64,000 bases of DNA from assembly GCA_029721435.1 (NCBI GenBank), contig CM056583.1:48265120-48329119 (forward strand). Reading direction: 5' to 3'. The notes beneath the pieces were generated by a model that was not told the DNA's origin, did not search any database, and saw only the letters and a list, made by a program, of their open reading frames with translations. The position numbers were made by a program, and so were the translations under genes. Numbering within the stretch: the stretch's first letter is position 1; the number at the start of each line of letters is the position of its first letter. This document shows positions 60,900 through 64,000 of this stretch, one piece after another. Origin of the DNA: Gymnothorax reevesii (lineage: Eukaryota > Chordata > Actinopteri > Anguilliformes > Muraenidae).

Positions 60900-62135
60900 C
60901 CCTTACAGAAGACTTTGCCAACCTCATGGATTCAGTGAGGACACCGCTCCCCGAGGATGCGGGAGAGTTTGCCATCTGACCTCCCGACCTCTTCAGCCTG
61001 GAGGCGGAACAACGGAGGGAGATTGCCAGACTGGGGGCCACCCTGCATGAACTGGTTCACGGCTTCCGAGAGGTCACCATCTCCTGCTCTCCACCACTAA
61101 CCCCAGTTGCCATCTCTCCTGCTGGACTGCTGGCCTACCCAGTCATTCCCCGGGGTGAGTCGCCAGTGCGCCTGCCAAAGCGTTATGAGAGTCAACCCAA
61201 TGCTTCCCCAATGCTCCCTTTATTTCATTTACCACTCCACCCTAATTTATGTGGAGAAGATGGCTGCACTGATCACCTGCCACTCTGGCAAGGCGCTCAA
61301 CTGGGCAACTGCTGAATGGGACCAAGCTGCGTTCAATACCGTTGACTGCTTCATACAGCAGTTCCGCACCGTTTTGGCCACCCTGGGAAGAAAGCTGGGG
61401 ACCAGCTGCTGGACTTGCAGCATGGTTCGATGCCCACTGTGGACAATTCGCTGAAGTTCCAGACCTTGGATACATCTAGTGGCTGGTAGGACCCTGCCCT
61501 CTTCACAATCTTTCGGAATGGGCTGAGTCCAGACCTGAGGGCAGAGATGGCCTGCAGGGACCTGGAATTGTCCCTACCATCATACATCGACGCAGCCATC
61601 CATCTGGACAAGCTCTTGCAGGAGAGATCACAGAACCAGCCCAGAGGCCCCATCCAGCTGCCAAAGACGAATGCTGACTAGGACTCTCCAGACCTTCAGA
61701 ACGTCGCCATTGGAAGAAATCTGGTCCTTGCACCCATTGCGGAGAACAACGCCCTGCACCTGTCAAGGTAAAAGTGTCACCCACTGCCATCACCAGTCAG
61801 AGATTCAACATCCCAGTACGAGTAGCATATAACCATCTGACCCTTTGTACAGATGCCCTGATCGACTTGTGCCTTGTCGGAAGCTTCATTTCCTCCCGAT
61901 TAGTGCAACAAGTGAAGATCCCAATCCACTGGCTCCACAAATCCCTTGCAGTGGCAGCGCTGAATGGGAAAACTCTGGGCAGCAGTAGCATCCTCCACCA
62001 GTCGACTGCAGTCTCCCTCTGTATTGAAGAGCACCACCAGGAGGAGCTCCCGCTACTGCTGCAACCCTGCTCCAGCCACCCAATTATTCTTGGCCTACTA
62101 TGGCTAATAAGACACAACCTCCCTATATCCTGGTA
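60900..62135 (+). pseudogene. Gypsy-type gag and protease region, decayed
   Basis: Gag matrix/capsid-like reading at about 61242-61410 (VEKMAALITCHSGKALNWAT, FNTVDCFIQQFRTVL) is followed by frameshifted remains. Protease-like reading at 61840-62130 has ALIDLCLVGSFIS, where the usual DSG/DTG active site is lost, and PIILGLLWLIRHNLPISW. Frames are broken by stops, so no product is expected. Ty3/Gypsy lineage, Sushi-like or related, inferred from gag and protease style. Confidence 0.75.
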
Positions 62136-62389
62136 CACCAAATGTCTCCATTCTGGTCACCGACTTGTCAGCGGCACTGTGGCGCCCTCCCCATTGCCTC
62201 CACAACCATTGAGAGTCCAGACCAGATGACCCAGCCTGATATCCCCGAGGAGTACTGGGGGCTCCCAGAAGTATTCAGCAAAATCAGGGCCACCCAGCTA
62301 CCTCCTAATCGCCCGTGGGACTGTGCCATAAAGCTCCTGTCCAGCACTTCACCCCTCAGGAGCCACGTATATCCCCATTAGGTGGCTGA

Positions 62390-62840
62390 AACCCAAGCAA
62401 TGGAACAGTATGTACAAGAAGCTCTCCAGCAGGGCTTCATTCATCCCTCTCCCTCACCTGCATCCACAAGCTTCTTGTTTGTCCAGAAGAAGGATGGAGG
62501 TCTACGCCCCTGTATTGATGACAGAGGATTAAATGAAGTCACAGTGAGGTATAACTAATCCCTCTGGGCTCCAGTGCTATAGACAATTAAGAGATGCAAA
62601 GATCTTCACTAAGCTCAACCTCCAAAGTGCATATGATTTAATCCATATCCAGAAGGGAGATGAGTGGAAGACAGCATTTAGCACAACCTCCGGCTACTAC
62701 GAGTATTGTGTGATGCCTTATAGCCTTGTTAACACCTCATCTTTGTTCCAGTCCTTCATTAATGATGTGCTGCGAGAAATACTGGGAAGATTTGTAGTTG
62801 CCTACCATGATGACATCCTCATCTACTCATCCAGCGGTAA
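62390..62840 (+). pseudogene. Gypsy-type reverse transcriptase, decayed and interrupted
   Basis: Reads [24 protein letters not shown] sequence with stops (62475-62550), then [20 protein letters not shown] (62611-62670) and [13 protein letters not shown] (62797-62835). The YHDD box is at 62803-62814. The frame ends at the hAT-like insertion that begins at about 62834. Confidence 0.8.
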
Positions 62841-63698
62841 AAAATTTAATTGGCTTACTCGTTCTTAACTAAATGACTTCCCTGAATGACCGACTATATC
62901 TTTTTAAGTTTTCCAATGAATGGTTGAAAATGATACGCCTGATGCAGTCTCTGGTGTATATTTGTAAACTCTTACTTTTAAAATCAATTTTATTCAATAC
63001 TGCAGCATGACTGAATGAGAAATTATGAGTGACCCATCAAGTAGAAATTGTGTGTGAACTTTTGTGTATCTAGAGGGATCATTTACAGTAGTCATTTTTG
63101 GTCAAACTGACCTTAAAAAGTACTGCCTTATTTGGACACTTATCTCTAATGCACATAAATTTGCCTGATGGGTGTGCTGGTAAACAATACCAGTTTTCCC
63201 AATCCGATAGATCCCCGAAACCACCTAGATTATGCCTTGCACTCAATTTTAAATATCGCCAGAGATTAGCTGAACAACTGGCCGCTGCTGCAATGTCTTT
63301 ATGGTAAAATAGCTTGCGTACTGTTTAGCTGGCAGTACTGACAGTATGTTCATGATTTGCTAAATAGCGACGAAAATCGCTTGCCGGCAGAAGATTCAGA
63401 CAAAGAGGATACAGGACCAGAGACAAAACTCTGGTGCTCTTTTGACAGCAGCTATGTCTGGGACCTTACAGGCGACATGTTTTACGAGCGTAAATAGGTT
63501 CATTGATATTATATTAGCATGTAGCATCCACTCACTTTCAGTCCAATATTGCGGAAGCGGAGCTTTGCGTGTTGCTAGCCTGTGTCGGGCCCCTGTCAAA
63601 AAGGCACTAGGCTGCCAGTGGGGTGATGGTGGGCCACCGACCTCCCTCATAAGATGCTTGCCACCGGGCTAAACAAATTTTTTGGGGGAAACCCTGAG
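62834..63698 (-). mobile_element. hAT-like element inside the Gypsy pol
   Basis: Non-Gypsy sequence between RT (62835) and the Gypsy C-terminal segment (from about 63700). The right end ttttttgggggaaaccctg is the complement of a cagggtttccccc hAT terminus. The left end (cagcggtaaaaaattta) is only loosely similar. Part of pol between the two sides may be missing. Confidence 0.5.
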
Positions 63699-64000
63699 CA
63701 TGGCCAGTCCCACGGACCTCGAAGGAGCTCGGACATTTCCTTGGGTTTGCCCAGGATTAAGAACTTCAGCAAGGTTCCCCAACCTTGAACTCACCTGTTC
63801 AAACGAAAACCCAAAAAGACATGGGATGGAATCCTGAAGCACAGCACGCCTTTCAGTCCGAAGAAAGCCTGTTTGTTACTGCTCCAACAGTCAAGTTACC
63901 AGACCCGGAGAGCCCTTTGTGCCAGAATTCAACACCTCCAATGCGGGGGTTAGAGCAATCCTGTCTGAAAGACATTGGGGACCTGAAAAGCTTTTTCTTT
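63699..64000 (+). pseudogene. Gypsy-type pol after the RT, running off the window
   Basis: Readable pieces are TDLEGARTFPWVCPGLRTSA-like sequence and then EAQHAFQSEESLFVTAPTVK and LPDPESPLCQNST, typical of the RT-RNase H connection of Gypsy elements. Frameshifts present. It continues past base 64000. Confidence 0.7.

Overview
The window is vertebrate nuclear DNA, most probably from a ray-finned fish. It carries one large, well conserved multi-exon gene on the + strand. Around and inside the gene is a dense set of fish-type transposable elements: several Tc1/mariner families, a CR1 LINE, a DIRS element, a Gypsy LTR element, a tRNA-derived SINE, hAT- and Harbinger-like relics, and foldback MITEs. 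The species cannot be fixed from the sequence alone.

The host gene is atp8b1, a class 1 P4-ATPase (phospholipid flippase). All 27 coding exons were followed from an ATG at 24022 to a TGA at 58150-58152. Every junction has GT/AG borders and compatible phase. The joined reading frame is 3720 nt (1239 codons plus stop), close to the roughly 1250 residues usual for the family. A splice acceptor just upstream of the first coding exon (exon begins 24006) implies at least one non-coding 5' exon farther upstream, which I could not place. The 3' UTR ends at about 59,400 after an AATAAA at 59384.

Layout. 1-24,005: probable 5' intron or flank, holding a LINE RNase H relic, a GC-ended MITE, a long foldback element, an AP-1-motif-rich minisatellite (10.1-10.97 kb), nested Tc1/mariner elements (11.2-14.2 kb), an unclassified inverted-repeat element (14.2-15.4 kb) and a reverse-oriented Tc1/mariner copy (20.0-21.6 kb). 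24,022-58,152: atp8b1. Its first intron holds a Tc1 relic broken by a composite CR1 insertion. Its second intron (8.9 kb) holds an essentially complete DIRS retrotransposon (28551-34436) inside an older Tc1/mariner copy. Later introns hold Harbinger-like, SINE, MITE and Tc1 relics. The intron before the penultimate coding exon contains a 1.4-kb minisatellite with a 36-bp unit. 58,153-59,400: 3' UTR. 60,130-64,000: the 5' part of a decayed Gypsy-type LTR retrotransposon, broken by a hAT-like element and running off the window.

The most notable object is the DIRS element. It has two long open frames, near-identical terminal inverted repeats, an internal complementary region that reproduces both ends head to head, and an exact repeat-defined empty site with no target duplication. 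Its polymerase frame has no AUG upstream of the reverse transcriptase core, and a second 784-codon open frame overlaps it. How it is translated is therefore a real open question.
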